NCBI RefSeq assembly: GCF_006874465.1
Contig: NZ_VIRL01000002.1
Location: forward strand, 390,092-454,091
DNA length: 64,000 nt
Origin: Microbispora bryophytorum
GTDB taxonomy: Bacteria; Actinomycetota; Actinomycetes; Streptosporangiales; Streptosporangiaceae
Direction of reading: 5' to 3'
Positions 63,524 through 64,000 of the stretch are shown one piece after another. Made by a program: the position numbers and the translations under genes. Below the pieces are notes generated by a model, which did no database searches, had not been told where the DNA came from, and was given only the letters and a program-made list of their open reading frames with translations. Positions within the stretch are counted from its first letter, which is position 1. The number at the start of each line of letters is the position of its first letter.

Positions 63524-64000
63524 TCAGAAGGACTCGACGGCGCGGCGGGCCTCGGCGTCGAGCACGCCCCAGTGGATGAACTCCTCGGTCAGCTCGACCG
63601 GCGACTTGTCATAGATGACCGCGAGCGAGCGCAGGTCCTCCTGCCGGATGGACAGCACCTTGCCGTTGTAGTCGCCCCGCTGGCTCTGAATGGTGGCGGC
63701 GTAACGGGCAAGCGGGCCGGCCTTGTCCTTCGGCAGCTGTGACAGCCGCTCCAGGTCGATGACCAGCTTGGGAGCGGGCGCAAGCGGGCTCGGAGCGGCT
63801 CCGCCCGGAAGAAGCTCCGACACCGGCACTCCGTAGAAATCCGCGAGCTCGGCGAGCTTCTGCACGGTCACCGCGCGGTCGCCGCGCTCGTAGGAGCCCA
63901 CGACGACGGCCTTCCACCGTCCGCGGGACTTCTCCTCCACACCGTGCAGGGACAGCCCCTGCTGGGTCCGGATTGCGCGCAGGCGCGCGCCCAGCGACTT
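63524..64000 (-). CDS. bldD: BldD developmental regulator (5' end outside window)
   Basis: Global repressor of sporulation genes, active as a c-di-GMP-bound dimer. The visible part starts with KSLGARLRAIRTQQGLSLHG at the window edge and continues through the HTH (GRWKAVVVGSYERGDRAVTV). The C-terminal c-di-GMP motif RGD-x8-RQED (in RGDYNGKVLSIRQEDLR) and LISWGVLDA-like EFIHWGVLDAEARRAVESF are conserved. Partial: only about 10 N-terminal residues are missing. It indicates a morphologically differentiating actinomycete. Confidence 0.95.
   Translation of the reverse strand, partial: KSLGARLRAIRTQQGLSLHGVEEKSRGRWKAVVVGSYERGDRAVTVQKLAELADFYGVPVSELLPGGAAPSPLAPAPKLVIDLERLSQLPKDKAGPLARYAATIQSQRGDYNGKVLSIRQEDLRSLAVIYDKSPVELTEEFIHWGVLDAEARRAVESF

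Overview
The window is chromosomal DNA from a high-GC, spore-forming actinomycete, most likely of the order Streptosporangiales. The evidence is strong G/C bias at third codon positions, frequent GTG starts, a DUF574-type methyltransferase, MacRS-like and LytS-like kinases, and a BldD regulator cut by the right edge. I see no prophage, insertion sequence, CRISPR array, rRNA or tRNA.

Layout. 1-4.5 kb: two NlpC/P60 wall hydrolases (the second behind a c-di-AMP riboswitch), a secreted HExxH peptidase and the mannosyltransferase PimB'. 4.6-8.1 kb: an Nramp Mn/Fe importer, a manganese catalase and a DUF574 methyltransferase. 8.4-18.7 kb: acyl-CoA ligase, phosphoesterase, an overlapping SRPBCC/ArsA-like ATPase/DUF5304 set, ROK glucokinase, EEP-family hydrolase, a WAVG-repeat secreted protein, an esterase and a PlsC acyltransferase. 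18.7-28.4 kb is more accessory: an MFS exporter with an upstream coupled repeat ORF, a homocysteine methyltransferase, a VIT/VWA protein with its MerR regulator, a PhoX-like protein and a MarR-GNAT fusion. 28.6-33.3 kb: a phosphofructokinase of the PPi-dependent type below a DasR-like site, a MacS/MacR pair and ThiI. 33.4-38.8 kb: DAHP synthase with an aromatic-residue leader peptide and attenuator, a sulfite-oxidase-like protein, and a LytS/LytTR pair split by an inverted HAMP kinase.

38.9-49 kb: an ABC-transporter remnant, endonuclease IV and a purine catabolism cluster. The cluster runs from urate (uricase, HIU hydrolase, OHCU decarboxylase) through allantoinase and allantoicase, with two xanthine dehydrogenase subunits, an 8-oxoguanine deaminase and a glycerate kinase that can salvage the glyoxylate carbon. 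49.3-64 kb: a PASTA kinase, thiOSG under a TPP riboswitch, thiE, an Rv2175c-like protein, a polyprenyl synthase, MTHFR, an L,D-transpeptidase, an SOS-type promoter in front of a HEPN protein, arginine deiminase and BldD.

The core genes follow, with insertions, the order I remember for Mycobacterium tuberculosis Rv2190c-Rv2172c, so this looks like an ancient actinobacterial block expanded by accessory modules. The most unusual signal is a pair of inverted 120-bp elements at 43968-44087 and 46625-46744. Each carries three GTGATC motifs spaced exactly 53 bp apart, and together they bracket the deaminase and glycerate kinase genes.
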